From NCBI GenBank assembly GCA_032160165.1, contig JAVHWA010000035.1, forward strand, positions 1-64,000: a stretch of 64,000 bases of DNA, in the 5' to 3' direction. The position numbers and the translations under genes were made by a program. Positions 33,668 through 42,574 of this stretch are shown piece after piece. The first letter of the stretch is position 1. Each line of letters starts with the position of its first letter. This DNA comes from QHXM01 sp032160165. GTDB taxonomy: Bacteria; Acidobacteriota; Blastocatellia; Pyrinomonadales; Pyrinomonadaceae. The notes under the pieces are model-generated. The model was not told the DNA's origin. It did no database searches and saw only the letters and a program-made list of their open reading frames with translations.

Positions 33668-34846
33668 TTAAATTCGCTCAAAAATTCCGGCCGCGCCCAT
33701 CCCGCCGCCGACACACATGGTGACCATTCCGTATCGGCCACCGCGGCGCTCGAGCTCGCGCAAGATGGTTGCCGTCAGCTTGGCCCCAGTGCATCCGAGC
33801 GGATGTCCGAGGGCAATCGCGCCTCCATTAACGTTGACCTTTCTGGGATCGAGACCAAGTTCTCTGATGACCGCCAAAGATTGCGCGGCAAAAGCTTCGT
33901 TGAGCTCGATCAAATCTATCTGGTCCAGTGTGAGCCCGGCCAGCTTCAGGGCCTTTGGTATAGCAAACACCGGGCCGATTCCCATCTCTTCAGGAGGACA
34001 GCCTGCGGTCGCATACGCCACGAAGCGCGCGAGGGGTCTCAAACCGAGCTCCTTCGCCCTCGCATCGGACATTACAACGGCTGCGGCGGCTCCGTCAGAC
34101 ATTTGCGAAGCATTGCCGGCGGTGATCGTTCCCTTGACGTGAAATGCGGGTCTCAACTTCGCCAGGCCTTCAACCGAGGTGTCGCGACGCACGCCCTCGT
34201 CTTTCTCGAATACTACTTCGCGGCTGGTCTTGCGACCTTTCTCATCGAGCTCCTCAAAGGTAACAGTCAGAGGAACGACCTCGTCCTTAAACTTGCCTTC
34301 ATCAAGTGCGGCTGCGGCGCGCTCGTGTGACTGAAACGCGAAGGCGTCCTGCTCCTCACGCGAGATCTCGAACTTGCGCGCCACGTTCTCCGTTGCCAGG
34401 CCCATGTTCAGATAGAAATCAGGATAGTGCTCGACCAGGTACGGATTTGGACGAATCGTGTGGCCGCCCATAGGGATCATAGACATCGTCTCGAGCCCGC
34501 CGGCTACGATGACTTCCGCCCCGCCGGTGCGGACCTTGTCGGCCGCCAGTGCTATCGACTGGAGCCCTGACGAACAGAACCGATTGATCGTCATTGCGCT
34601 GGTTTCAACCGGCAAGCCTGCGCGAATCGCGGCCGATCGCGTGACATTCATTCCCTGTTCGGCTTCGGGCATTGCGCAGCCCATTATCACGTCTTCAATT
34701 TCTGAAGGCTGCAAACCTTCGACGCGCGCAATGGCCTCTTTGATTACAGCCGCCCCCATTTCATCGGGTCGCATATCGCGCAGGGTGCCCTTAGGGGCCT
34801 TCCCCACAGCAGTCCGCACGGACGAAACTATTAGTGCATCTCTCAT
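33668..34846 (-). CDS. fadA: Acetyl-CoA acetyltransferase (thiolase, FadA type)
   Basis: A 392-residue thiolase, which cleaves 3-ketoacyl-CoA with CoA in the last step of beta-oxidation. The nucleophilic cysteine is C91 in NRFCSSGLQ, with H348 in IALGHPLGCTGA and the second cysteine C378 in CVGGGMGAAG. The start at 34846 (MRDALIVSSVRT) fits the family. An in-frame extension upstream merely translates the TCCAAAG repeat element that fills the gap after fadN. The order fadN-fadA-fadE matches the Bacillus fadNAE operon. Confidence 0.95.
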   Translation of the reverse strand: MRDALIVSSVRTAVGKAPKGTLRDMRPDEMGAAVIKEAIARVEGLQPSEIEDVIMGCAMPEAEQGMNVTRSAAIRAGLPVETSAMTINRFCSSGLQSIALAADKVRTGGAEVIVAGGLETMSMIPMGGHTIRPNPYLVEHYPDFYLNMGLATENVARKFEISREEQDAFAFQSHERAAAALDEGKFKDEVVPLTVTFEELDEKGRKTSREVVFEKDEGVRRDTSVEGLAKLRPAFHVKGTITAGNASQMSDGAAAAVVMSDARAKELGLRPLARFVAYATAGCPPEEMGIGPVFAIPKALKLAGLTLDQIDLIELNEAFAAQSLAVIRELGLDPRKVNVNGGAIALGHPLGCTGAKLTATILRELERRGGRYGMVTMCVGGGMGAAGIFERI

Positions 34847-34855
34847 AACGTCGTG

Positions 34856-34966
34856 TCCAAAGTCCAATGTCCAATGTCCAAAGTCTGATCGTTCAAAGGT
34901 CAACCCCCAAAGTCAGAAGGATCGGTTCCCCGGTCTGACCTTGGACATTGGACATTGGACTTTGGA
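34856..34966. repeat. Tandem-word hairpin element filling the fadN-fadA gap
   Basis: Left arm: TCCAAAG, TCCAATG, TCCAATG, TCCAAAG (34856-34883). Right arm (34940-34966): CTTGGA, CATTGGA, CATTGGA, CTTTGGA, the reverse complement of the left arm in the same word order with one base missing. It begins 9 bases upstream of the fadA start codon and ends at the fadN stop codon, so it forms the intercistronic region as a hairpin of about 27 bp with a 56-base loop. Confidence 0.85.
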
Positions 34967-37378
34967 CTAATTCCGGAGCGGTTTCCCGCTCTTCAACATA
35001 TGCCCTATGCGTTCCTGGGTCCTGCGTTCACCGCAAAGACTAAGGAACGCTTCTCGCTCGAGGTCCAACAGGTATTGTTCGCTGACGCGCGTCGGGTGAT
35101 TCAAATCGCCGCCAGTTAGAATGCGGGCCAGCTTTTCGCCGATCATGGCATCGTAGTCGGAGATAAATCCGCCGCGCTTCATCTGATGTATTCCCAGCTT
35201 GAGCGTTGCGAGGGCCGGAAGACCGAGCGCCAGCACGTCGGTGCGCTGTTGCGGCTCAACATAGCCAGAGGACGCAAGAGCGAGAACTTCCTGCTTTGCA
35301 TCCGCGATCAGTCGATCCGAGTTCATCGAAATCGAGTCGTCGGCGCTGAGAAATCCAAAGCCGCGAGCCTCTTCCGCAGAAGTTGCGACCTTAGCCATGG
35401 CGATAGTCTCAAAAGCGCGTTTGACGAAGGGAAAGGGATCAGCGTCATCCGCGCCTTTGGGGATAGCATCCAGCGCGCGCACAACCATCTCTTTCGTCCC
35501 GCCGCCGGCAGGAATCAAACCCACTCCCACCTCTACCAGGCCAATATAGGTTTCGGCCGCCGCGCGTACGCGGTCGCCGTGCAAAGCCATTTCGCAACCT
35601 CCGCCGAAGGTCATCTGAAATGGTGCGACTACCACCGGCTTCGGTGAATAGCGCAAACTCATGGTGGCGTTTTGAAAAGCGCGAATGATGAGATTGATCT
35701 CGTCCCAATTCTCTTCCTGCGCTTCCAGCAGCAGAAGCATCAGATTCGCGCCGACGGAAAAGTTGACCCCTTGATTGGCTACCACCAATCCCACAAAATT
35801 CTTTTCGACTTCGAAGAGCGCGTGCTTCACCATCTGCAAGGTATCGCCGCCGATGGAGTTCATCTTCGAATGAAACTCGAGGCATGCGACGCCATCGCCG
35901 ATGTCGATCAGAGACGCGCCGGCGTTCTTCTTAATGACGCCGGTACGTTCTTTCACAGATTTCAAGACGATGACGCCGGGCTGGTCGGGAACGGGAACGT
36001 ACTGGCCCTTCGCAAAGTCGAAATACGACCGCTGGCCGGCTTCGTTCTTATAGAAAGAGGTCGCGCCTGCATCGAGCATCTTCTGCACGTTCTGCGGAAT
36101 GCCTTGCCCTTCCTCTTTCATTCGCCCGACGGATTTCTCTACACCGATGGCGTCCCACGATTCGAAAATTCCGAGTTCCCAGCCGAAGCCCCACTTCATC
36201 GCTCGATCGATTTCAATGATCGTGTCTGCGATCTCCGGGATGCGATTCGCGGCGTAACGAAGCGTCCGTGACATCGTCTTCCAGAGAAAGTCGCCCGTAC
36301 GATCTTTGGACCATACCAGCGCCTTCAATCTCTCCGGAGTGTTCTCGATGTTCTTGGCCATCTCCAGCGCGGGCAGCTTCACCTTTTGCGCCGGACGATA
36401 TTCGAGAGTCGCGTGCTCCAGGGACCAGATTTCCGGTTTGCCGCCTTCGCCCTTCTGCTTACGATAAAAGCCGCCTTTGGTCTTGTTGCCAAGGATGCCT
36501 TTACCGATCATTTGTGTAAGGAACTCAGGAGCGACGAATACTTCGCGCTCATCATCTTCGGGCAGCGCCTGGTAAAGGTTCTTGACGACGTGGCCAAAGA
36601 CGTCGAGGCCGACGAGATCAAATGTTCGAAACGTAGCAGACTTTGGACGGCCTACCGCCTGGCCGGTCATCTTGTCGACCTCTTCGATCGAATAACCGTC
36701 GTCGAGCATCGTCTTGATCGTGACCATCGCGCCGAAGGTCCCGATGCGGTTGGCAATAAAGTTGGGACGGTCCTTGGCGGGCACTACGCCTTTTCCCAGT
36801 CGTTGATCGAGAAAACCCGCGATTGAGCAGGAGACTTCGGGCTTGGTCCACTCGGTGGGGATAATTTCCACCAGGTGCAAATAACGTGGAGGATTAAAGA
36901 AATGAATTCCAAGGAAGTGTTGGCGGAAATCTTCCGATCTTCCTTCGGCGAGTTGCCGGATGGGGATGCCGCTTGTATTGGAAGCCACGATCGAGCCGGG
37001 ACGGCGAAACTCTTCCACGCGTTCGTAAAGGCGTCGTTTGATCTCAGGATTCTCGACCACCGCTTCGATAATCAGGTCTGCGTCCTTGATCTTCGCCATG
37101 TCGTCATCGAAGTTTCCTACGGATACGAGCGAGGCAAGCTCAGCCGTAAAGAACGCCGCAGGCTTTGCCTTCTTCGCCGCTTCGAGGCCTGCTTGCGCGA
37201 TTCGATTGCGAACCACTCTTGACTCGAGGGTGAGTCCTTTGGCTTGCTCTTGCGGCGTCAACTCGCGCGGCGAGATATCGAGTAGGATGACAGGGATATG
37301 CGCGTTGGCCAGATGCGCGGCGATCTGCGCGCCCATCGTGCCCGCGCCGAGCACAACCGCCTTTTCAATCCGAAGCAT
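34967..37378 (-). CDS. fadN: 3-hydroxyacyl-CoA dehydrogenase / enoyl-CoA hydratase (FadN type)
   Basis: An 803-residue bifunctional beta-oxidation enzyme. The NAD-binding domain comes first (VVLGAGTMGAQIAAHLANA), followed by the 3-hydroxyacyl-CoA dehydrogenase C-domain (FFNPPRYLHLVEIIPT). The crotonase domain is C-terminal (residues 490-690), with its oxyanion-hole segments near SVGANLMLLL and PFQMTFGGGCEMALH. This dehydrogenase-first order is that of Bacillus FadN, the reverse of E. coli FadB. It is the first gene of the fad operon, and its promoter contains a perfect palindromic operator. Confidence 0.93.
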   Translation of the reverse strand: MLRIEKAVVLGAGTMGAQIAAHLANAHIPVILLDISPRELTPQEQAKGLTLESRVVRNRIAQAGLEAAKKAKPAAFFTAELASLVSVGNFDDDMAKIKDADLIIEAVVENPEIKRRLYERVEEFRRPGSIVASNTSGIPIRQLAEGRSEDFRQHFLGIHFFNPPRYLHLVEIIPTEWTKPEVSCSIAGFLDQRLGKGVVPAKDRPNFIANRIGTFGAMVTIKTMLDDGYSIEEVDKMTGQAVGRPKSATFRTFDLVGLDVFGHVVKNLYQALPEDDEREVFVAPEFLTQMIGKGILGNKTKGGFYRKQKGEGGKPEIWSLEHATLEYRPAQKVKLPALEMAKNIENTPERLKALVWSKDRTGDFLWKTMSRTLRYAANRIPEIADTIIEIDRAMKWGFGWELGIFESWDAIGVEKSVGRMKEEGQGIPQNVQKMLDAGATSFYKNEAGQRSYFDFAKGQYVPVPDQPGVIVLKSVKERTGVIKKNAGASLIDIGDGVACLEFHSKMNSIGGDTLQMVKHALFEVEKNFVGLVVANQGVNFSVGANLMLLLLEAQEENWDEINLIIRAFQNATMSLRYSPKPVVVAPFQMTFGGGCEMALHGDRVRAAAETYIGLVEVGVGLIPAGGGTKEMVVRALDAIPKGADDADPFPFVKRAFETIAMAKVATSAEEARGFGFLSADDSISMNSDRLIADAKQEVLALASSGYVEPQQRTDVLALGLPALATLKLGIHQMKRGGFISDYDAMIGEKLARILTGGDLNHPTRVSEQYLLDLEREAFLSLCGERRTQERIGHMLKSGKPLRN

Positions 37379-37422
37379 TAAGCAGGTAACCTTTCAGAAA
37401 CGGGGGTCAAACGAGGAAGGCT

Positions 37423-37451
37423 ATGATACTGAATGAACGCTCATTCAGCAA
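37423..37451 (-). promoter_or_regulatory. fadN promoter with TetR/FadR-type operator
   Basis: On the minus strand TTGCTG (-35) and TATCAT (-10, five of six) are separated by 17 bases. The palindrome CTGAATGA-GCGT-TCATTCAG (37429-37448) covers the spacer, so a bound repressor would block polymerase. The arms TGAATGA/TCATTCA match the operator I recall for the TetR-family FadR of Bacillus. A TetR gene lies in the other fatty-acid operon of this window, with a degenerate copy of the site upstream. Confidence 0.75.
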
Positions 37452-37893
37452 GGATGCAGGGAGTTAGCAGCCGGTAAGCCCCTGGTGTGATCCATGTAGA
37501 CTTCGGAAACTGCGGACCAATTATCTTCGACCAGGAGCGGCATGAGCTGGCCAACTAGGTTCCCTCTCGATTTGTGGGACCGCCGAGCACGTGGTCCCGC
37601 GTGGCCGTTCTTCTCAACAGCTACGGGGTACTAGGTGCCGGCGCGGCCCTCAATTATGTATGGCTAAGGGCGGGGAATGTTCGACAAGCGGTCGGTCGAC
37701 GTGAACGCCCACCGGCCAGTACTGAAGCTTCGCGACCGACGTAAGTTTATGCGTCTCCTACGTCTAACCCTGTTCAGCCTCCGGCCCGAGTTCGTTGGCA
37801 TCGCATTTGCCACGCCATTTTTCGAAAACGGCAACACTTGTACAAAGCGATTGGCGCGATGGCGCATTTCGATTAGAAACGGGAGAGACTCGA
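37452..37893. other. Gene-free region between fadN and the next gene
   Basis: No reading frame here looks like protein, and no tandem-word element is visible. A modest inverted repeat (GGGACC with GGTCCC near 37577-37602) is the only structure seen. The region must hold the promoter of the following plus-strand gene, which I could not locate. Confidence 0.3.
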
Positions 37894-38232
37894 ATGATAA
37901 AACGAATCAGAACTGAGGTAGCGCGTAGCTTGATGGTAATGATGCTGGGTACTATGCTGTTAGCCATCGCGGGGCAGGCTTCAGCGCAAAACAGCGCGCC
38001 GCCCGCGTCCCAACCGGCTCCGGCGGCTCCGGCGCAGGTGCAATCCACTCAACGCAGCTCGACGACCACACAGACAGAACAAACCGTCCAGGGGGTCGAT
38101 CCGCTTTGGTTTATTCTGGGCGGCATCGCCCTGCTAGCGTTAATTCTGATCGTGATTCTGGCGTCGCGAGGACGCGGAAAAGACAGTCATACTCACGTTC
38201 ATGAGAGTACGACTGTGGTGAAGAAGGAATAG
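37894..38232 (+). CDS. Small exported protein with C-terminal membrane anchor
   Basis: A 112-residue protein. It has a signal peptide (residues 1-31, ending GQASAQ), then a Pro/Ala/Gln/Thr-rich stretch of about 35 residues, then one membrane helix (PLWFILGGIALLALILIVIL), then a basic and His-rich tail. The ATG at 37894 is chosen for the signal peptide and a GGGAGA upstream. It resembles small membrane proteins common in Acidobacteria-like genomes; the function is unknown. It ends convergently with the S9 peptidase gene, with a hairpin element between them. Confidence 0.65.
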   Translation: MIKRIRTEVARSLMVMMLGTMLLAIAGQASAQNSAPPASQPAPAAPAQVQSTQRSSTTTQTEQTVQGVDPLWFILGGIALLALILIVILASRGRGKDSHTHVHESTTVVKKE

Positions 38233-38282
38233 GACTATTTATCTTAGCGCGGCTCCGACGAGAGTTAGCGGTGGAGAGAATC

Positions 38283-38348
38283 GATCCACGAAACATACGA
38301 CCGAACACGAAGTCCTCTTCGTGATTTTTCGTGATGTTTCGTGGATTG
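38283..38348. repeat. Tandem-word hairpin element (CACGAA words)
   Basis: The left arm ATCCACGAAACATACGACC and ACACGAAG pairs with the right arm CTTCGTGATTTTTCG and TGATGTTTCGTGGAT over a 4-base loop. It sits between convergent genes, where it could end transcription from both sides. Single arms of the same word occur near 14697 and 40823. Confidence 0.7.
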
Positions 38349-38455
38349 CTTTTGAATTTACGACGAGATTGTCGGGGGTCGCCCCGCTCACGCAGCTGCG
38401 CCTGTCCTAATACTGACTCCGTGGCGTTAAGCAAACCGGTCAGTTTGCCACTCTG

Positions 38456-40618
38456 CTACTCCGCAGTCGGAGTTACCGAGTCCCCTATATACTTCTTCAA
38501 CCACGCATACACTTCCTGATAGAAATACCGGCTGTCTTCACCTTTCAGTATCCAGTGATTTTCTTCCGGCCAGACGATAAGACGACTGGGAATACGCAGG
38601 CGCTGAAGTACGCTCCAGTTTTCAAGCGTCTGATTTAGCGGCACGCGAAAGTCGTTCTCACCGACAGAGAGCAGGATCGGCGTCTTGAAATTCTTGGCGA
38701 AGCGAATCGGGTTCTGCTCTCGCCAAATCGGTCCCTGCTCCCAAACAGGACCACCATTATTGATCTCACGTGAATAGATCGTGTCGCTCGTGCCCCATTG
38801 AGATTCCAGATTGATCAACCCGGCATGACTGATCAGGCACTTGTAGCGTGTGGTTGTCGCCTGCATCCAATTCGCCAGATGTCCGCCATAACTTGCGCCG
38901 GCCGCCGCCTGTCGCGAGCCGTCAACAAAACGAAACAGGCGAATCGCTTCATCGGCGCCTTCGTTGATCTCGTTGCCGGGCCCCAGGAACGGATCGCCCT
39001 GAATGCTCTGCGCGAATTTTTCGCCGAAGCCGGTCGAGCCGGAGTAGTTCGTAAGCAGAACCACATAGCCAGGTCCCCCCAGCAAATAATAGTTCCAGCG
39101 CAATCCCCAGTTGTCTCGCCACATGCTGTGTGGCCCGCCGTGCATCACCACCAGCAAAGGATATTTTTTGTTCTCATCGAAGTTTGGCGGGAGCGCGATC
39201 ATGTTGTGAATGCGCTTGCCTGCCTTGCTGGTAAACCAGAAGTGTCTCAGCGGCTGCCAGTCGATCTGCGAGACGCGGTCGGCGTTGAATGTCGTGAGCG
39301 GTTGCTGCGTCTGTGATTTCAGGTCGAGTCGGAATACTTCCGGCGGATTCATCGCGCTTTCCCAGTTGGCGATAATTATCGTCGAGGCGGCCCTGTCGGG
39401 AATCTTCATTCCGGTATAAACGCCGCGCGTCATGTCCATCGCGAGGCGAACTTCTCCGCCCGCCGACGGAAGGGTATAGAGCTTCTCGTTCCCTGCTTCT
39501 TCTGCCGTCAGGTAGATCGATTTGCTGTCCGGTGTCAGGGCATAGTTTCCAACCGCGCGATCAAAATTCGCGGTGATGATCGTAGGGGCTCCCATCTCGG
39601 GCCATGAGAATTTCGCGAGGCGATCCAGGTTGTATACCTTGCCGTTCGATTCAACATTGAAGATTGCATAGAGCGCCTTACCGTCAGGACGGATAAGCGG
39701 GCGACTAAAGCTGTCGGCGCCTTTGGTGAGCTGAACCGGTTCGCCACCATTGGCATTGATCTTGAACAGGGCAGAGTTTACCGAGGCATAGGCGGCGGCA
39801 TTTCTCGAAGTAGTAGCGACAAACACTATCGCATCGCCGTCCGGCGTCCATATGGCGTCAAACTCTTCTCCAGAATCCGTGACGCGACCGGCAAAGCCTG
39901 GTTGGTTCACAAGCTTTGTTCCAGCTAGCAGGTCCTTTGCCTTCGCGCCCGGCTCAAGACCCTGAACGAAGAGGTGGCCTTGCGTGTCTTCGAGCCACTT
40001 GTCCCAATTTCTTATTGGAAACCTTTCATAGACACGCGCCCTGTATTTCTGGGCCTTGCGCTCGGCAGCGATCTTCTTGTTCGCTTCTTCGTCTGCGGCG
40101 CCTGGGTAGACCGTACTCGTGAACAGCAGCGCCTTGCCATCGGGTCGCCACTGCGGGGTTCTGGCTCCGGTCGAGAGCGAAGTGACGCGTACCGCCTCGC
40201 CACCTGCCGCGACATCGATCACATATATCTGTGCGACCTCGTCGCCCTCGCGCTTGGCGGAGAAAGCCAACCGCTGACTATCCTGACTCCAGGCGGCGCC
40301 GCTCTCGCCCCCTTTTGTAAACGTGAGACGTCGCGGCTTCGCGCTTCCGTCCGCAGGCACGATCCACAAATCCGACACCTGGTCCTTGTCGTCATATGCC
40401 GGCTCGGTAACGGAGAAGACAACCCACTTGCCGTCAGGGCTCGGGGTGGGGGCACCGACGCGTTTCATCATCCACATTGTCTCGTGTGTTAAAGGACTCT
40501 TGCCGGTCGCCGTCCGCGCTTTGGCGATTGGACCGATAACAGCCACGAACAGCGAATTGACGACAACGATGGTCGCGAGACCAATCAGGATACGGGTGTT
40601 GGCAAGTTTGACGCGCAT
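38456..40618 (-). CDS. S9 family prolyl oligopeptidase-like peptidase
   Basis: A 720-residue serine peptidase of clan SC, family S9. It has an N-terminal signal or anchor (residues 8-32), then a WD40-like beta-propeller with TolB-type repeats (SPDGKWVVFSVTEP), then an alpha/beta-hydrolase domain. The catalytic triad is Ser576 in GASYGGHLAN, Asp656 in GENDFRVPL and His688 in PEENHWI. It probably cleaves peptides in the periplasm or outside the cell. The ATG at 40618 has AGGAGA upstream; a longer frame adds unconserved residues. It is a stand-alone gene. Confidence 0.9.
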   Translation of the reverse strand: MRVKLANTRILIGLATIVVVNSLFVAVIGPIAKARTATGKSPLTHETMWMMKRVGAPTPSPDGKWVVFSVTEPAYDDKDQVSDLWIVPADGSAKPRRLTFTKGGESGAAWSQDSQRLAFSAKREGDEVAQIYVIDVAAGGEAVRVTSLSTGARTPQWRPDGKALLFTSTVYPGAADEEANKKIAAERKAQKYRARVYERFPIRNWDKWLEDTQGHLFVQGLEPGAKAKDLLAGTKLVNQPGFAGRVTDSGEEFDAIWTPDGDAIVFVATTSRNAAAYASVNSALFKINANGGEPVQLTKGADSFSRPLIRPDGKALYAIFNVESNGKVYNLDRLAKFSWPEMGAPTIITANFDRAVGNYALTPDSKSIYLTAEEAGNEKLYTLPSAGGEVRLAMDMTRGVYTGMKIPDRAASTIIIANWESAMNPPEVFRLDLKSQTQQPLTTFNADRVSQIDWQPLRHFWFTSKAGKRIHNMIALPPNFDENKKYPLLVVMHGGPHSMWRDNWGLRWNYYLLGGPGYVVLLTNYSGSTGFGEKFAQSIQGDPFLGPGNEINEGADEAIRLFRFVDGSRQAAAGASYGGHLANWMQATTTRYKCLISHAGLINLESQWGTSDTIYSREINNGGPVWEQGPIWREQNPIRFAKNFKTPILLSVGENDFRVPLNQTLENWSVLQRLRIPSRLIVWPEENHWILKGEDSRYFYQEVYAWLKKYIGDSVTPTAE

Positions 40619-40961
40619 TCCAATTCTCCTGCAGATGAAGTAGGCCTGATCCTTGGCGTGATATTGACTGAATTTCCCAACGGGCGGGGTGGATTGTAGC
40701 GTAGGCGACTGCAAATTCGATAGCGTGACAGTTTGAGCCGACAGACCTATCGATCGAGCGAGCGCGCCGCGAAATCTCACTAACACACTCAAATCATCGT
40801 GAGCATGGCGTTGGCCTCATCTATGTTCGTGGATGGACTTCAACCATTGACATCGGCGCGCCCCAGAGAATAAGTTAGCCACGTCTCACTCCTCGCGCGC
40901 ACGCTAACGAGGCCAAATCTCGTTAGCCTCACATCTCACGTCATCAGGAGGCCTCAAGTAC
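40619..40961. other. Regulatory gap before the small paralogue pair
   Basis: There is no gene here. A perfect TTGACA (40847-40852) lies upstream on the plus strand, with only a weak -10 (AATAAG, 16-base spacing). The hairpin CTAACGAG-GCCAAAT-CTCGTTAG occupies 40904-40926. The phrase GTTAGCC appears at 40873 and 40923 and again before the second paralogue (41367), so the leader has been copied together with the gene. Confidence 0.45.
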
Positions 40962-41342
40962 ATGCCAACGAAAACCACCAAGTCAACGAAAGCCACGGCG
41001 TCGAAATCCAAGAAGGCAAAGTCCGCCGCGAAGGGAACCGGAGGCTCATCGCAATTGATAGACTTCACAGGAGCGATAGTTCTGCCTGGAATCAAACCTA
41101 AGAGCTACTACCTATTGGTCTGGGGTAAAAAACCGTATACCAACATGCACGTCGAACTGGACGCGTTGATCTATGTGCAGCAGCCGGATTACTGGGGCAT
41201 CGAGGTGAGGGGCTCAATGAGTGGTTTTGGCCCCGCACTGATGACGCCATATTTCATCTTTAAGTCGTTGGATGGGAGTCTCGGAAAGAAAGGGATAGAG
41301 GTCATCGGCAAGACGAAGAAAAAGAAGATCAACGTTCCCTAA
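40962..41342 (+). CDS. Small paralogue 1 with lysine-rich tail
   Basis: A 126-residue protein of unknown family. The first 35 residues are Lys/Thr/Ala/Ser-rich, like histone H1-type tails, and the last few residues are also lysine-rich (KTKKKKINVP). The middle domain of about 80 residues is compact and carries YVQQPDYWGIEVRGS and LPGIKPKSYYLLVWG. Its neighbour shares the same layout with about half identical residues in the core. The start has a strong AGGAGG. The tails suggest binding to nucleic acid or another polyanion; the core function is unknown. Confidence 0.72.
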   Translation: MPTKTTKSTKATASKSKKAKSAAKGTGGSSQLIDFTGAIVLPGIKPKSYYLLVWGKKPYTNMHVELDALIYVQQPDYWGIEVRGSMSGFGPALMTPYFIFKSLDGSLGKKGIEVIGKTKKKKINVP

Positions 41343-41407
41343 AGCTCCTGGATAATAGGTGAGCGCGTTAGCCTCACATCATCCCGCTCGAAGGAGGATC
41401 ACATCAG

Positions 41408-41788
41408 ATGGCAACAAAAACAAAGAAAGCAGCGAAATCTAAAGCGGCGAGCTCAGGCATGATGGGAATTGGACTCGAGAACGATTTGCATCTGTCTCGT
41501 CGAATCAATTTCACGAAAGCGGAAGTGAGGCCCGGCATCCTGCCGAAGACTTACTTCCTGATCGTTTCGGGTACCAAGCCGAATCTAAATATGGACGTGC
41601 GCCTCCGGCCATTGATCTACATCCAACAACCTGAGTACTGGGGAATCGAAGTGATCGGCACCCCATCCGGCCTGGGCATACCGGTCACTGCTCCATATCA
41701 CGTCTTCAAGTCGCTTACGGGAATCATCGGCAAAAGAGGGATAGAAGTTATCGGAGCGAACAAGACGAAGAAAATCAAAGTTCCCTGA
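41408..41788 (+). CDS. Small paralogue 2 with lysine-rich tail
   Basis: A 126-residue tandem copy of the preceding gene. The N-terminal tail (TKTKKAAKSKAASSG) is again lysine-rich, then a core with LPKTYFLIVSGTKP and YIQQPEYWGIEVIG, and a lysine-rich end. AGGAGG precedes the ATG, and the upstream GTTAGCCTCACATC phrase repeats the leader of copy 1. Conserved core residues include the Trp-Gly-Ile-Glu-Val run and a repeated GxRGIEVIG or GKKGIEVIG ending. The two proteins may form a pair or hetero-complex. Confidence 0.72.
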   Translation: MATKTKKAAKSKAASSGMMGIGLENDLHLSRRINFTKAEVRPGILPKTYFLIVSGTKPNLNMDVRLRPLIYIQQPEYWGIEVIGTPSGLGIPVTAPYHVFKSLTGIIGKRGIEVIGANKTKKIKVP

Positions 41789-41852
41789 GGGTGGTCGCTG
41801 ACGCCGAAGGCGTTGGCGAATGCAGCCCAGGCTAGGTCTTTTCCGTCCGGCC

Positions 41853-42548
41853 TCAGTAATTCGTCAGTATTGCTTCGGAAGCGAATCCCATCTGCAACAG
41901 GCGCCCTCGCGTCTGATCGATCATCTCGCGCGAGCCGCAGACCAGCGCCACCGGTGAGGACAGATCAGGCAGGACGTGATCGAGCAACGATTGAACGTAG
42001 CCGGTGGGACCGGACCAATCGTGGTCGCCGGGACGGGAGATTACCTGCCTGAGTTCGACTCCGGCGTCTTCCCACGCATCGATCTCATCGCTGTAACAGA
42101 AATCACTCGGCGTGCGAGCGCCGTAGAGCACGACCAGCTTGCCAAACTCCGCAGAGTGCTTCAAGACGTGTCGCAGCGCTGAGCGCAACGGGGCGACTCC
42201 AGTGCCCATAGCAACAAACACCAGATCTCTGCCCTTGTGCTCGTTAAGGGCAAAGCCGTGACCCACGATCTCGACCAACTCAACGCGGTCGCCTTCTTTC
42301 ATATCGTAGATTGCGCCGCCCGCGCCAAACCCCTGCTTGACCAGGAACTCGAGCTCCGTGTCTTCGGGTGCACTGGCAAACGCAAAGTATGCCTTTTCGC
42401 CATTGGCTTCGAGCACCGCAACCTGGCCGGGAATGAACGCGACGGCGGGAGGTTCGTGAGGGCGATCAGGAACCATATCGAAGGACCGGATCGTGCGCGC
42501 CTCTTGTTGGACTCGATTGATGATAAGTGTAAGCGCGGTGTCTGACAT
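41853..42548 (-). CDS. FAD/NAD(P)-binding oxidoreductase (ferredoxin reductase-like)
   Basis: A 231-residue flavoprotein reductase of the ferredoxin-NADP reductase type, which passes electrons between NAD(P)H and a partner. The FAD-binding barrel comes first (FIPGQVAVLEA, then YFAFASAPED), followed by the NAD-binding half with VAMGTGVAPLRSAL and VCGSREMI. It has no iron-sulfur domain. It follows the acyl-CoA ligase by 26 bases and may share its operon, though a link to fatty-acid metabolism is only inferred. Confidence 0.85.
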   Translation of the reverse strand: MSDTALTLIINRVQQEARTIRSFDMVPDRPHEPPAVAFIPGQVAVLEANGEKAYFAFASAPEDTELEFLVKQGFGAGGAIYDMKEGDRVELVEIVGHGFALNEHKGRDLVFVAMGTGVAPLRSALRHVLKHSAEFGKLVVLYGARTPSDFCYSDEIDAWEDAGVELRQVISRPGDHDWSGPTGYVQSLLDHVLPDLSSPVALVCGSREMIDQTRGRLLQMGFASEAILTNY

Positions 42549-42574
42549 TACGGTTGAACTTGCGGCGCTCGCGT

